Positions 16,218 to 23,960 of a stretch of DNA of 64,000 nucleotides are shown piece after piece. The first letter of the stretch is position 1; every line of letters starts with the position of its first letter. The DNA is from Mesorhizobium mediterraneum (GTDB lineage Bacteria; Pseudomonadota; Alphaproteobacteria; Rhizobiales; Rhizobiaceae), in NCBI RefSeq assembly GCF_002284565.1, contig NZ_NPKI01000032.1, positions 62,390-126,389 on the forward strand, given 5' to 3'. The position numbers and the translations under genes are program-made. The notes beneath the pieces are model-generated. The model was not told the origin of the DNA. It did no database searches and worked only from the letters and a program-made list of their open reading frames with translations.

Positions 16218-16320
16218 ACGCTAGGTGCGATCAGACACTGGGAGCCGCACCCCTCAAGCGGTTTCCAGCTACCGCCGGGCGGTGTCCTTCAACGGGACGT
16301 CGCTCGGCGGACCTGTTTTG

Positions 16321-16345
16321 GGAACCCATTTTTCCGTCATCCGTT
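16321..16345 (+). promoter_or_regulatory. EcfG-type promoter for the PAS-HWE kinase gene
   Basis: GGAAC at 16321-16325, 16 bases, CGTT at 16342-16345, 28 bases upstream of the kinase start at 16373. Confidence 0.75.
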
Positions 16346-16372
16346 CAGCCTGGACTGGGCGGGTGAAGTGCG

Positions 16373-17407
16373 ATGCAATCCAGAGCCGGAGACATGAAAG
16401 ACAGCGGACGAAGTGATGAGATCATCGCTTTGCATTCCGCTGAGAGTGGAATGCAGCTTGGCCGGGCCCTTCTCCATGCGCTGCACAATGCCGGCATCTC
16501 GGTTCTCTATCAGGATCGCGAGATGAAAACCGTCTGGGCCCGCAACATGCGCCCGCCATGGGCCTCCGATACGGCCGACAGCAACGGCAACCTGCCACTG
16601 GCGCAGGCGGAGCGTATCGGTGCGGCCAAACGCAACGTCATCGCATCCGGCAATCCCGAACATCTTGAGCTCAGCATTCCCGCCGACGATGGCGTTCGCT
16701 GGTTCCAAATATGGGTGGATGCCGATCACGACGACGGCGGCGCCGTGCAGGGCGTCGTCACCACCATGGTCGAAACGACCGAGCAGAAACGTCGCGAGCA
16801 GACCCTGAAGACGCTGCTGCGCGAGGTCAGCCACCGCTCGAAGAACCTTTTGGCCATCATCCAGAGCATCGCCACCCAGACCAGCCGTTATTCAGACACG
16901 CTCGGTGATTTCCTGACACGCTTTCGCGGCCGGCTGCAGTCGCTTGCCTCATCCCAGGATCTGGTGACCTCGTCCAACTGGCGGGGAGCGGCACTGCGCG
17001 AACTGGTGTCCGGTCAGGTTGGCCGCTATGGAGCCGACCCCTCGCGCAGCCTGCGTTTCCAGGGTGCAAATCCATACCTCAACCCCAATGCCGCCCTGCA
17101 TATCGGCTTGGCCATGCACGAGCTAGCCGTCAATTCGGTCAGCTACGGCGCGCTGTCGCGAGCCGACGGATTCGTCGAGGTGACGGCCGATCTGACGGCT
17201 GCTTCCGCTGGTGAGACCGCCCTGTCGCTGACATGGGCCGAAGCCATCGGAGCCAATGACAATCAGCCCAGCGAGAAGCGTTTTGGCAGTGTCGCGCTCG
17301 AGCGCGTCGTCCCTGCGTCGCTGAACGGCACGGCGACACTTGAAATCACCAGGGACCGCCTCGAGTATCGCCTTATTGTTCCTCGCGGCAATTTCGAGAC
17401 CGATTGA
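16373..17407 (+). CDS. PAS-HWE sensor histidine kinase, candidate PhyR kinase
   Basis: The 344-aa soluble kinase has a short PAS-like domain (about residues 30-135) and an HWE/HisKA_2 core. The phosphoacceptor is in EVSHRSKNLLAIIQ (His near 154), the N-box is HELAVNSVSYG, and LTWAEA carries the W-x-E element. It lies 0.5 kb past phyR and has its own EcfG promoter. PhyR-activating kinases in this class are often encoded next to phyR, so it is a good candidate for that role, with positive feedback; this is inference. ATG at 16394 is an alternative start. Confidence 0.87.
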   Translation: MQSRAGDMKDSGRSDEIIALHSAESGMQLGRALLHALHNAGISVLYQDREMKTVWARNMRPPWASDTADSNGNLPLAQAERIGAAKRNVIASGNPEHLELSIPADDGVRWFQIWVDADHDDGGAVQGVVTTMVETTEQKRREQTLKTLLREVSHRSKNLLAIIQSIATQTSRYSDTLGDFLTRFRGRLQSLASSQDLVTSSNWRGAALRELVSGQVGRYGADPSRSLRFQGANPYLNPNAALHIGLAMHELAVNSVSYGALSRADGFVEVTADLTAASAGETALSLTWAEAIGANDNQPSEKRFGSVALERVVPASLNGTATLEITRDRLEYRLIVPRGNFETD

Positions 17408-17555
17408 ACGGACAACAGCCGAGCCAAAGTGGACTGATCACGGCCGCCCCGGCTTTAACCACCTATTCACCATAAAGTCCGATGCTGTTTTTCCCAGCAC
17501 CGCTACGCATGACGTTTTCGATCGCAGTTTGCTGCGCAGCACGGGAGGAGTGGCT

Positions 17556-17732
17556 TTGACGGTTGCCGACATCAACAGGCTGGAACAGGCCGCACGCGTT
17601 TCGATGGGCGGGTTTCAGGATATCGAAGCATCCGCGATGCCATCGCCCCGTGCTTCCCTCCCGACCCTCGGCGTCGCCGCAATTGCGCTGGCCGCGGCGG
17701 TCGTCCTGGCCGCCGCGTTCCAGTTGATCTAG
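17556..17732 (+). CDS. Small protein with C-terminal membrane helix (tentative)
   Basis: A 58-aa product begins at a TTG with GGAGGAG five bases upstream and ends in a hydrophobic helix (LGVAAIALAAAVVLAAAFQLI). The N-terminal half is helical and polar. GTG at 17550 is an alternative. There is no family match I recognise and no EcfG promoter. The ribosome site and tail anchor are the only support. Confidence 0.45.
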   Translation: MTVADINRLEQAARVSMGGFQDIEASAMPSPRASLPTLGVAAIALAAAVVLAAAFQLI

Positions 17733-17818
17733 AGCATCGGAACCAAAGTGGCCGGCGGGTTGTGCTTGCCTCATGTTGACCTGTTTCTCGAATCAATCGC
17801 GCGCCAGCCTGCATCGCA

Positions 17819-17843
17819 GGAACTTTGGCGAATGTGGCCCGTT
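17819..17843 (+). promoter_or_regulatory. EcfG-type promoter for the 108-aa hypothetical gene
   Basis: GGAAC at 17819-17823, 16 bases, CGTT at 17840-17843, ending 24 bases before the ATG at 17868. Confidence 0.72.
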
Positions 17844-17867
17844 TCTTATGGCGAGAGGACCGTCGCC

Positions 17868-18194
17868 ATGGAACACATCGCTGCCGTGCTGCTGGTCATT
17901 GGTTGTTCGAACACAATGACCGAATGCCGCGAACTGCCCGCATCGATGAGCGTGTTCGAAACCGCTCAGGAATGCACCGCCGAGCGTCCGTTCGCCCTGG
18001 GCGATGTGCAAGGTCAAGCCCCGCGCGTAATTGCCAAATGCCTGCCCGTCGATCCGCCACTGGAGGATGATTACGACCAGATCGTCTGGAATGTGCGTCC
18101 AGACGGCACGCTCGACGCTTCCGTTGAGATTTCCAACGTCGAGGTTGTTTCGAACGGCGCGCGCCCCGTAAAAGATTCTCTTAGCCAACAATAA
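17868..18194 (+). CDS. Hypothetical protein, probably exported
   Basis: A 108-aa protein with a hydrophobic N terminus (MEHIAAVLLVIGCS) that could be a short signal peptide or a lipoprotein signal with Cys near residue 13. Three further Cys residues follow in the mature part (TECRELP, QECTAERP, AKCLPV). The C-terminal part is beta-rich. No family recognised. The promoter just upstream places it in the EcfG regulon. Confidence 0.62.
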   Translation: MEHIAAVLLVIGCSNTMTECRELPASMSVFETAQECTAERPFALGDVQGQAPRVIAKCLPVDPPLEDDYDQIVWNVRPDGTLDASVEISNVEVVSNGARPVKDSLSQQ

Positions 18195-18273
18195 AATCGA
18201 GCAGGCAAAACCCTTTTTCGCATGATAAGTGACGGGTGGAGCTACAAGTGAGGACAAAGCGAGGAGTGACTCT

Positions 18274-18516
18274 ATGCGGAAGATGATTATTGCCATGGTT
18301 GCCGTGGTCGCAGTCAGCGGTTGCAGCACCACCGAGCGGGATGTCGGCGTCGGCGCCGGTGTCGGCGCTTTGGCTGGCGGCCTGATTGACGGAGGCAAGG
18401 GTGCGCTTGTCGGCGCAGCCATCGGTGCCGGTTCCGGCTTGCTGGTGCGCAACCTGCGCAATGGCTATTGCCAGTACCGCGACAACCGTGGCCGTCTCTA
18501 TACGGCTCGCTGCTGA
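18274..18516 (+). CDS. Glycine-zipper lipoprotein (17-kDa antigen / YMGG-like)
   Basis: An 80-aa protein with a lipoprotein signal (MRKMIIAMVAVVAVSGC; Cys17 as the lipidation site) followed by glycine-zipper repeats (VGVGAGVGALAGGLIDGGKG, then ALVGAAIGAGSG) and a short polar tail (YCQYRDNRGRLYTARC). Such proteins sit in the outer membrane or periplasm. GAGGAG lies upstream of the ATG. A strong hairpin follows the gene. Confidence 0.8.
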   Translation: MRKMIIAMVAVVAVSGCSTTERDVGVGAGVGALAGGLIDGGKGALVGAAIGAGSGLLVRNLRNGYCQYRDNRGRLYTARC

Positions 18517-18543
18517 TCCGTTCAAACGCATGAGGCAATAGAA

Positions 18544-18575
18544 GCAGAGACCGGCTCGTCCGGTCTCTGCTTGCT
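18544..18575 (+). terminator. Hairpin terminator after the glycine-zipper lipoprotein gene
   Basis: GCAGAGACCGG and CCGGTCTCTGC form a perfect 11-bp stem with a 5-base loop, followed by a weak T-rich tract. It lies between convergent genes. Confidence 0.6.
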
Positions 18576-18610
18576 TGCGCCTTCGAAAACGGTCGGTTTG
18601 CGGCAGCGTT

Positions 18611-20233
18611 TCAGCCCGACAGTGGAATCCTGATTTCCACGCTCAATCCGCCATCGTGAAAATCGCGATTGATCGTGCCGCGCAATTCGCGCGTCACGTT
18701 CAAATCGATCAGCTTGGTGCCAAAACCGGTTTTGACAGGTGCTTCGAGCTTCTTCTGGCCAACTTCGCGCCAGTTGAGAACCAGCGTCCTATCGCGCCTG
18801 CGACCTTCGACCGACCAGTCGACCTTGAGCGAGCCGACTGAGTTGCCGGTTTCGCCATATTTCAGTGCATTCGTCGCCAGTTCGTGAAAGGTCAGGCCGA
18901 GCGCTTGCGTTGTCGTCTCGTCGAGCAGCACCTCTGGCCCCGACAATATCCCCTCGGGAAGCTCCTTGCCGAACACCTGGCCAAGCTCGATGCGCAAGAG
19001 ATCGCCGAGATCGGCCTTCTGCCAGCGCGAGCGCGTCAGCATGTCCTGGGAGGCCGCCATCGCTTGCAACCGGGCCGAAAAGGAGGAGGAGAACTCGTGG
19101 ACGTCGGTGGCGTGCGACGCCGTCTGGCGCGCGATCGCCAGCACCCGCGTGATCGAGTTCTTGATGCGGTGCTTCATTTCCTGCAGCATCAGGTCTTTTT
19201 CGAGCAGGCTCTTTTCCGTCGTCTCGTGAAGCAGCGAGACCGCGTCATAGGCCCGCTCCTGATAGCGTGCCACCAGCGCGATGGTGCCTGCGAGCAACAG
19301 CCCGAACAGGCCGAGCATCACCGGAATGGCGCGCGAGGAGGGTTGCGAGAAGGCGCTTGTCGGCCTGAACAGGATCGTCCACGGTCGTCCGGCGATGGTG
19401 ATCTTGCGGGAAGCCAGCAGCCTGTCGCCGAAGGTCGACACCGGCGGCGTTTCCGACTGGAACAAAAGATGGTCGGCATCCACCTTGCCGTCATAGATTT
19501 CGATGTTCACCGGCAGCAGCGGCGTCCGGCTGAGCGCGGTTTGGAACAGATCGCGGGCGCGGAAGGCCGCATAAAGAAAGCCTGATGTCGAGGATCTGGA
19601 CGCATCGATGCCGTCCGGCGCGGTTTCGACGTTGAGCCGCACGAAAACCAGGAAGCCGGTGAAGGTTTGCGCAGCACCTGTCTCCTGGCCTAGCTGCACG
19701 CGCCCGGTCGCGTGCTGCTGGTCGTCGGCCATCGCCTTTTCGATCGCCTCGCGCCGCACCGGGTCGGTGAACATGTCGTAGCCGATGCTGGATTGATTGG
19801 AAGCGTCGAGCGGCTCGAACAGCATGATGGGCGTACGCCACGGCAATGTCGTATCCGGATAGACGGCATGGCTGGTGCCATAGTCGTGCAGGATGGCACG
19901 CTCGACCGCTGCCTCGTCGCCGGCTCTCGCCAGTCTGAGAAAGCCTATGCCGCGCAGGCCGGCGAAATTGTCGTTAATGCCAAGCGCATGGAAGAACGCC
20001 TTGAACTCGCCCCGCGAAATGCCGCCATTGCGGGCGTCGAACAGCGCCTGGGTCGATCGCAGCAGCGACAGATGCAGGTCAATGCGGCTATCGATCCGGT
20101 TGAGCGCGTCGTCCGCCGTCGCCTCGAACTTGATGCGCGCCGCTTCCTGCGTCGCGAAATAGGCGAATCCCGCCATCGTCAGGCTGATCAGCGCGACGGC
20201 GATGAAAGCGACGGTCGGAAAGAACTTCTTCAA
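18611..20233 (-). CDS. CHASE-domain HWE-family sensor histidine kinase
   Basis: The 540-aa membrane kinase has an N-terminal helix (AFIAVALISLTMAGFAYFA), an extracytoplasmic CHASE domain (about residues 40-285; GIGFLRLA, PIMLFEPLDASNQSSIGYDM), a second helix (IPVMLGLFGLLLAGTIALVA, about 300-320), then an HWE core with EMKHRIKNSITRVLAIA, HELATNALKYG and LNWREVG. CHASE domains sense small extracellular ligands. It is convergent with the lipoprotein gene and is the third HWE kinase within 10 kb of phyR. No EcfG promoter was seen. Confidence 0.9.
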   Translation of the reverse strand: MKKFFPTVAFIAVALISLTMAGFAYFATQEAARIKFEATADDALNRIDSRIDLHLSLLRSTQALFDARNGGISRGEFKAFFHALGINDNFAGLRGIGFLRLARAGDEAAVERAILHDYGTSHAVYPDTTLPWRTPIMLFEPLDASNQSSIGYDMFTDPVRREAIEKAMADDQQHATGRVQLGQETGAAQTFTGFLVFVRLNVETAPDGIDASRSSTSGFLYAAFRARDLFQTALSRTPLLPVNIEIYDGKVDADHLLFQSETPPVSTFGDRLLASRKITIAGRPWTILFRPTSAFSQPSSRAIPVMLGLFGLLLAGTIALVARYQERAYDAVSLLHETTEKSLLEKDLMLQEMKHRIKNSITRVLAIARQTASHATDVHEFSSSFSARLQAMAASQDMLTRSRWQKADLGDLLRIELGQVFGKELPEGILSGPEVLLDETTTQALGLTFHELATNALKYGETGNSVGSLKVDWSVEGRRRDRTLVLNWREVGQKKLEAPVKTGFGTKLIDLNVTRELRGTINRDFHDGGLSVEIRIPLSG

Positions 20234-20362
20234 TTGCTGCTGCGGCCCATGAACGGTTCCTGACCTTTATGGGCAAGTCCCCGCGCCAACACAATGGCGC
20301 GGCCAAACCATCATGACGGCTGGCATATCATGTCGCAGATATTTAGCCGGCTATTTAAAGCC

Positions 20363-21163
20363 TCAGGCTGCGATCTTCAGCGCACCTGGCCCCGGAATGG
20401 CACCGGGCGGACACTTCCCCAGGATGATCATGCCGAGCACCTCGTCCTGGGTCACGTCGCTGGTGCGCGCCGTTCCAACGACCTGACCATTCTTCATCAC
20501 GCAGACGCGGTCGGCAAGCTCGAACACGTCGTGGATGTCGTGGCTGATCAGGAAGATGCCGATGCCGTCGGCCTTGAGCTGCATGACCAGTTCGCCGACC
20601 TGCGCCGTTTCCTGCGGCCCCAATGCCGCCGTTGGCTCATCCATGATCAGGATACGGGCGTTGAACAGGATGGCGCGCGCGATCGCCACCGACTGCCGCT
20701 GGCCGCCCGAAAGCTTGACCACCGGTTCCTTGAAGCGCTGGAAGCGGGGATTGAGCCTGCCCATCACCTTGCGCGCCTCGGCCTCCATGGCGCCATCGTC
20801 GAGCGTGCCCCAGCCGGTCATCAGCTCGCGGCCGAGGAAGAGGTTGGCGGCGGCGTCGACATTGTCGGCGAGCGCCAGCGTCTGGTAGATCGTTTCGATG
20901 CCGTATTTCTTGGCATCGCGCGGATTGGAGATCGAGGCCTCCTCGCCATTGACGAATATCTGGCCCGAGTCGCGCTTGTAGGCGCCGGACAGGATCTTGA
21001 TCAGCGTCGACTTCCCGGCACCGTTGTGGCCGAGCAGCGCCACCACCTCGCCCGGGAAAAGGTCGATCGACGCGTCGTCGACCGCGCGAATACCACCAAA
21101 GGCAATCGAGATGTTCCGCATATCGATCAACGGCGTGCCTGTGCGAGCAGTTGTGTCAACCAT
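20363..21163 (-). CDS. xylG: Sugar ABC transporter ATP-binding protein (XylG-type, single NBD)
   Basis: The 266-aa ATPase has Walker A GHNGAGKST, signature LSGGQRQSVAIARAI, Walker B ILIMDEPTAALG and switch ISHDIHDVF. It is last in the xylF-xylH-xylG order. Unlike E. coli XylG, which has two nucleotide-binding domains in about 510 residues, this protein has only one, as in FrcA-type systems, so it would act as a homodimer. It starts 12 nt after the permease stop. Confidence 0.85.
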   Translation of the reverse strand: MVDTTARTGTPLIDMRNISIAFGGIRAVDDASIDLFPGEVVALLGHNGAGKSTLIKILSGAYKRDSGQIFVNGEEASISNPRDAKKYGIETIYQTLALADNVDAAANLFLGRELMTGWGTLDDGAMEAEARKVMGRLNPRFQRFKEPVVKLSGGQRQSVAIARAILFNARILIMDEPTAALGPQETAQVGELVMQLKADGIGIFLISHDIHDVFELADRVCVMKNGQVVGTARTSDVTQDEVLGMIILGKCPPGAIPGPGALKIAA

Positions 21164-21175
21164 GATCGCCCTTCC

Positions 21176-22507
21176 CTAAACGCGCTTGCGGTAGACGGTG
21201 TCGAGCCAGACGGCGATCACCAGGACGGCGCCGACGACGACGCTCTGAAGCGGTGAATCGATGCCGAGCAACACCATGCCGGATTGCAATGACTGCATCA
21301 GAAGCGCGCCCAGCATGGCGCCGAGCACCGTGCCGGAGCCGCCGGCCAGCGACGTGCCGCCGATGACGGCTGCGGCGATGACCAGCAACTCGTCCAGCGT
21401 ACCCAGCGCATTGGTCGAGGCATTGAGGCGAGCCGACGCAATCGCCGCGCTGATTGCGGCCAATATGCCCATGATCATGAACACCTTCATGGTCACCCAG
21501 CGCGTGTTGATGCCGGCGAGTTCCGCCGCTTCCGGGTTGCCGCCAATGGCAAAGACATAGCGGCCGAAACGGGTGCGCCTGGTGATGAAGGTCATGACGA
21601 TGCCCACTGCGACCGCAATCAGCACCGGTATGGCGATGCCATGGGCGATGAACAGCCCGCCTTCGGGGACGGTGATGCCGTTCCGCTGCGCGTATTGGCG
21701 CACGATGCCGATTGGCCAGGGATAGGAATTGGCGATCCACACGGCGCCGAGGATGGCGGCGCAGGCGACAACACCAAGCAAGCTCTCCGCCCAGACAGGA
21801 CGCAGCGGAAACTTGAACCGCTTGCGCTGCGACCGGCCGTTGAGCAGCATGAAAGCGACGGCCGCACAGGCGAGAACGCCGACGATCCAGCTTGCGGTTG
21901 CCCCGATCGAGCCACGCGGCCCGCCACCCATGAGCTGGAAGGTGGCGTCGAGCGGCGCGACGGTGCGCCCGCTCGTCATCAGCCACGCCATGCCACGCCA
22001 GATCAGCAAGCCGCCCAGCGTCACGATGAAGGCCGGAACCTCGAGATAAGCGATGATGAAGCCCTGGAGCGCGCCTATCATGAGGCCGAGCACCACACCG
22101 GCAGCCAATGCGATAATCCATATCCAGGGATTTCCCACCTGGAGCCCCATGACGCGGATCAGGAATTCGGCCTGCGCCACGCCCATCACCATGCCGATCA
22201 CGCCTTCGACGGAGCCCACCGAAAGATCGATGTTGCGCATCACGATGACCAGCACCATGCCGGTCGCCATGATCGCCACCGAGGAGGTCTGCACCGACAG
22301 GTTCCAGAGATTGCGCGGCGTGAGGAAAAGCCCACCCGACAGGATGTGAATTCCAACCCAGATGACCAGCAGAGCGCCGACCATGCCGAGCATGCGTATA
22401 TCGAGCTCGGTTGCCTTGAGGAACCGTCCGATGGCGCTGAGCTCGGATTCGCGCGCCCGGTCTTCGGCCGTGTGGGCGACCGGTGGGTTGGATGCCGTGT
22501 CGGTCAT
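21176..22507 (-). CDS. xylH: Sugar ABC transporter permease (XylH-type)
   Basis: The 443-aa permease has an N-terminal cytoplasmic stretch and about 12-14 hydrophobic helices with the family segments ATGMVLVIVMRNIDLSVGSV and AVIGGTSLAGGSGTVLGAMLGALLMQSL. The length fits the longer XylH-like permeases. It lies between the binding protein and the ATPase; an intercistronic hairpin separates it from xylF. Confidence 0.87.
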   Translation of the reverse strand: MTDTASNPPVAHTAEDRARESELSAIGRFLKATELDIRMLGMVGALLVIWVGIHILSGGLFLTPRNLWNLSVQTSSVAIMATGMVLVIVMRNIDLSVGSVEGVIGMVMGVAQAEFLIRVMGLQVGNPWIWIIALAAGVVLGLMIGALQGFIIAYLEVPAFIVTLGGLLIWRGMAWLMTSGRTVAPLDATFQLMGGGPRGSIGATASWIVGVLACAAVAFMLLNGRSQRKRFKFPLRPVWAESLLGVVACAAILGAVWIANSYPWPIGIVRQYAQRNGITVPEGGLFIAHGIAIPVLIAVAVGIVMTFITRRTRFGRYVFAIGGNPEAAELAGINTRWVTMKVFMIMGILAAISAAIASARLNASTNALGTLDELLVIAAAVIGGTSLAGGSGTVLGAMLGALLMQSLQSGMVLLGIDSPLQSVVVGAVLVIAVWLDTVYRKRV

Positions 22508-22600
22508 GATGTCCTCCGACCGGGTTGCCGTCTGGCGCGGATGCCGGAACAGAATGCTATTTGCTTTCCACGGTCATTTGAAGCGGAAAGCCTCTCGAAA

Positions 22601-22628
22601 AACGCCGCGGCCTGACAGCCGCGGCGTT
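22601..22628 (-). terminator. Intercistronic hairpin between xylF and xylH
   Basis: AACGCCGCGGC and GCCGCGGCGTT form a perfect 11-bp stem around a 6-base loop, 24 bases past the xylF stop. In binding-protein operons such hairpins commonly let more binding protein than permease be made, by partial termination or mRNA protection; the mode here is inferred. Confidence 0.6.
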
Positions 22629-22652
22629 CGTTTCCTTGCGAAATGATCCAGA

Positions 22653-23693
22653 TCAGTTGCAGGCCGCAACGCTGCCCGCGGCGACACCCGCGCAGACTTC
22701 GTCCTTCTTGATCCAGCCGGCGTCGATGACGACGTTGAGATTGTCCTTGGTGATGGCAATCGGCGTCAGGAACAGCGACTTGACGGCATTGCCGCCCGGC
22801 GTGGTGAAGTCCTTGACGCCCGCAATGTCGGTCATCTGCTTGCCATCGGCAAGCTGCGAGGCGATCTCGGCGGCGTTCTTGCCGAGCTCTCGCGCGTCCT
22901 TCCACACCGATACGGTCTGTGTGCCGAGCGCAATGCGGTTCAGCGCTGCATGGTCGCCGTCCTGGCCGGACACCGGGACGGATCCGGCCAAGCCTTGCGC
23001 CGTCAGCGCCGCGACGACGCCACCGGCGGTGCCGTCATTGGCGGCAACCACCGCATCGACCTTGTTGTCGTTGGCGGTCAGGAACTGTTCCATGTTCTTC
23101 TGGGCGTTGGCGGGAAGCCAGCCGTCGGTATACGCCTCGCCGACATTCTTGATCTTGCCGCTGTCGATGGCATCCTTGAGCACTTCCATGGAGCCGGCGA
23201 ACAGGAAATCGGCATTCGGATCGGCGCCCGAGCCCTTGATGAAGACGTAGTTGCCTTCCGGCGCGACCTTGAACACTTCGCGGGCCTGCATGCGGCCGAC
23301 TTCCTGGTTGTCGAAGGTCAGATAGAACACGTCCTTGTTCTCGATCAACCGGTCATAGCCGACGACCGGAATGCCTTCGTCCAGCGCCTTTTGCACCGCC
23401 GGCCCGATGGCCGACGCATCTTGCGCAAGGATGATGAGCGCGTTGGCGCCCTGCGAGATCAGGCTCTCGACATCGGTCAGCTGCTTGCCGGGATTGGACT
23501 GCGCATCGGCGGAAATATACTTGTCGCCGGCGGCCTCGATCGCTGTCTTCATGGCGGCTTCGTCGGTCTTCCAGCGCTCTTCCTGGAAGTTCGACCACGA
23601 AACGCCAATGACCTTGTCCTTCGCCTGTGCGACCGACGCGAGCGTCAGCGACATGGCGACCCCCGCCAGGATGGCGGCTGCGAATCTCTTCAT
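22653..23693 (-). CDS. xylF: Xylose-type sugar ABC transporter substrate-binding protein
   Basis: The 346-aa protein begins with a Sec signal peptide (MKRFAAAILAGVAMSLTLASVAQA). The mature part follows the XylF pattern: SWSNFQEERWKTDE, GYDRLIENKDVFYLTFDN, DGWLPANAQKNMEQFL and SGQDGDHAALNRIALGTQT. It binds a sugar in the periplasm and delivers it to the permease. The Met at 23693 has a GGGAGGA site; the frame upstream to 23729 is not needed. Xylose is likely from similarity, but ligand specificity is not proven. Confidence 0.86.
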   Translation of the reverse strand: MKRFAAAILAGVAMSLTLASVAQAKDKVIGVSWSNFQEERWKTDEAAMKTAIEAAGDKYISADAQSNPGKQLTDVESLISQGANALIILAQDASAIGPAVQKALDEGIPVVGYDRLIENKDVFYLTFDNQEVGRMQAREVFKVAPEGNYVFIKGSGADPNADFLFAGSMEVLKDAIDSGKIKNVGEAYTDGWLPANAQKNMEQFLTANDNKVDAVVAANDGTAGGVVAALTAQGLAGSVPVSGQDGDHAALNRIALGTQTVSVWKDARELGKNAAEIASQLADGKQMTDIAGVKDFTTPGGNAVKSLFLTPIAITKDNLNVVIDAGWIKKDEVCAGVAAGSVAACN

Positions 23694-23757
23694 GATAGTC
23701 CTCCCTGCGCCGCGATACGGCGCTACCAAACTGGCCCGAAGGCCGGCACAAAGGCTC

Positions 23758-23782
23758 TATTTTTTCGAGCCTCGAAAAAATA
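23758..23782. promoter_or_regulatory. Palindromic operator for the ROK regulator
   Basis: TATTTTTTCGAG and CTCGAAAAAATA form perfect 12-bp arms around one central base, between xylF and the divergent ROK gene. A related half-site (TTTTTTCGAG) recurs at 23844-23853. ROK repressors bind this kind of A/T-tract palindrome. Confidence 0.75.
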
Positions 23783-23960
23783 CTGGTCCAACGCCGAAGC
23801 GCTGTCAACATCAATTCTGATGGATTTTGATGTCCCTGCCGACTTTTTTCGAGCCCCGGAATAAACAATGACAGGGCCTTCTGCTTCTGCCAGTATTTGT
23901 CGGACGCTACCGACGGCTTCCGGTTCATGAGCGGCCGCGGCAAGAGGGAGGAAGCAAAGG

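Noticed and set aside
20294..22615. Plus-strand frames of 320 and 324 codons opposite xylG and xylH
   Set aside because: Antisense shadows; the minus-strand genes have all ABC transporter motifs.
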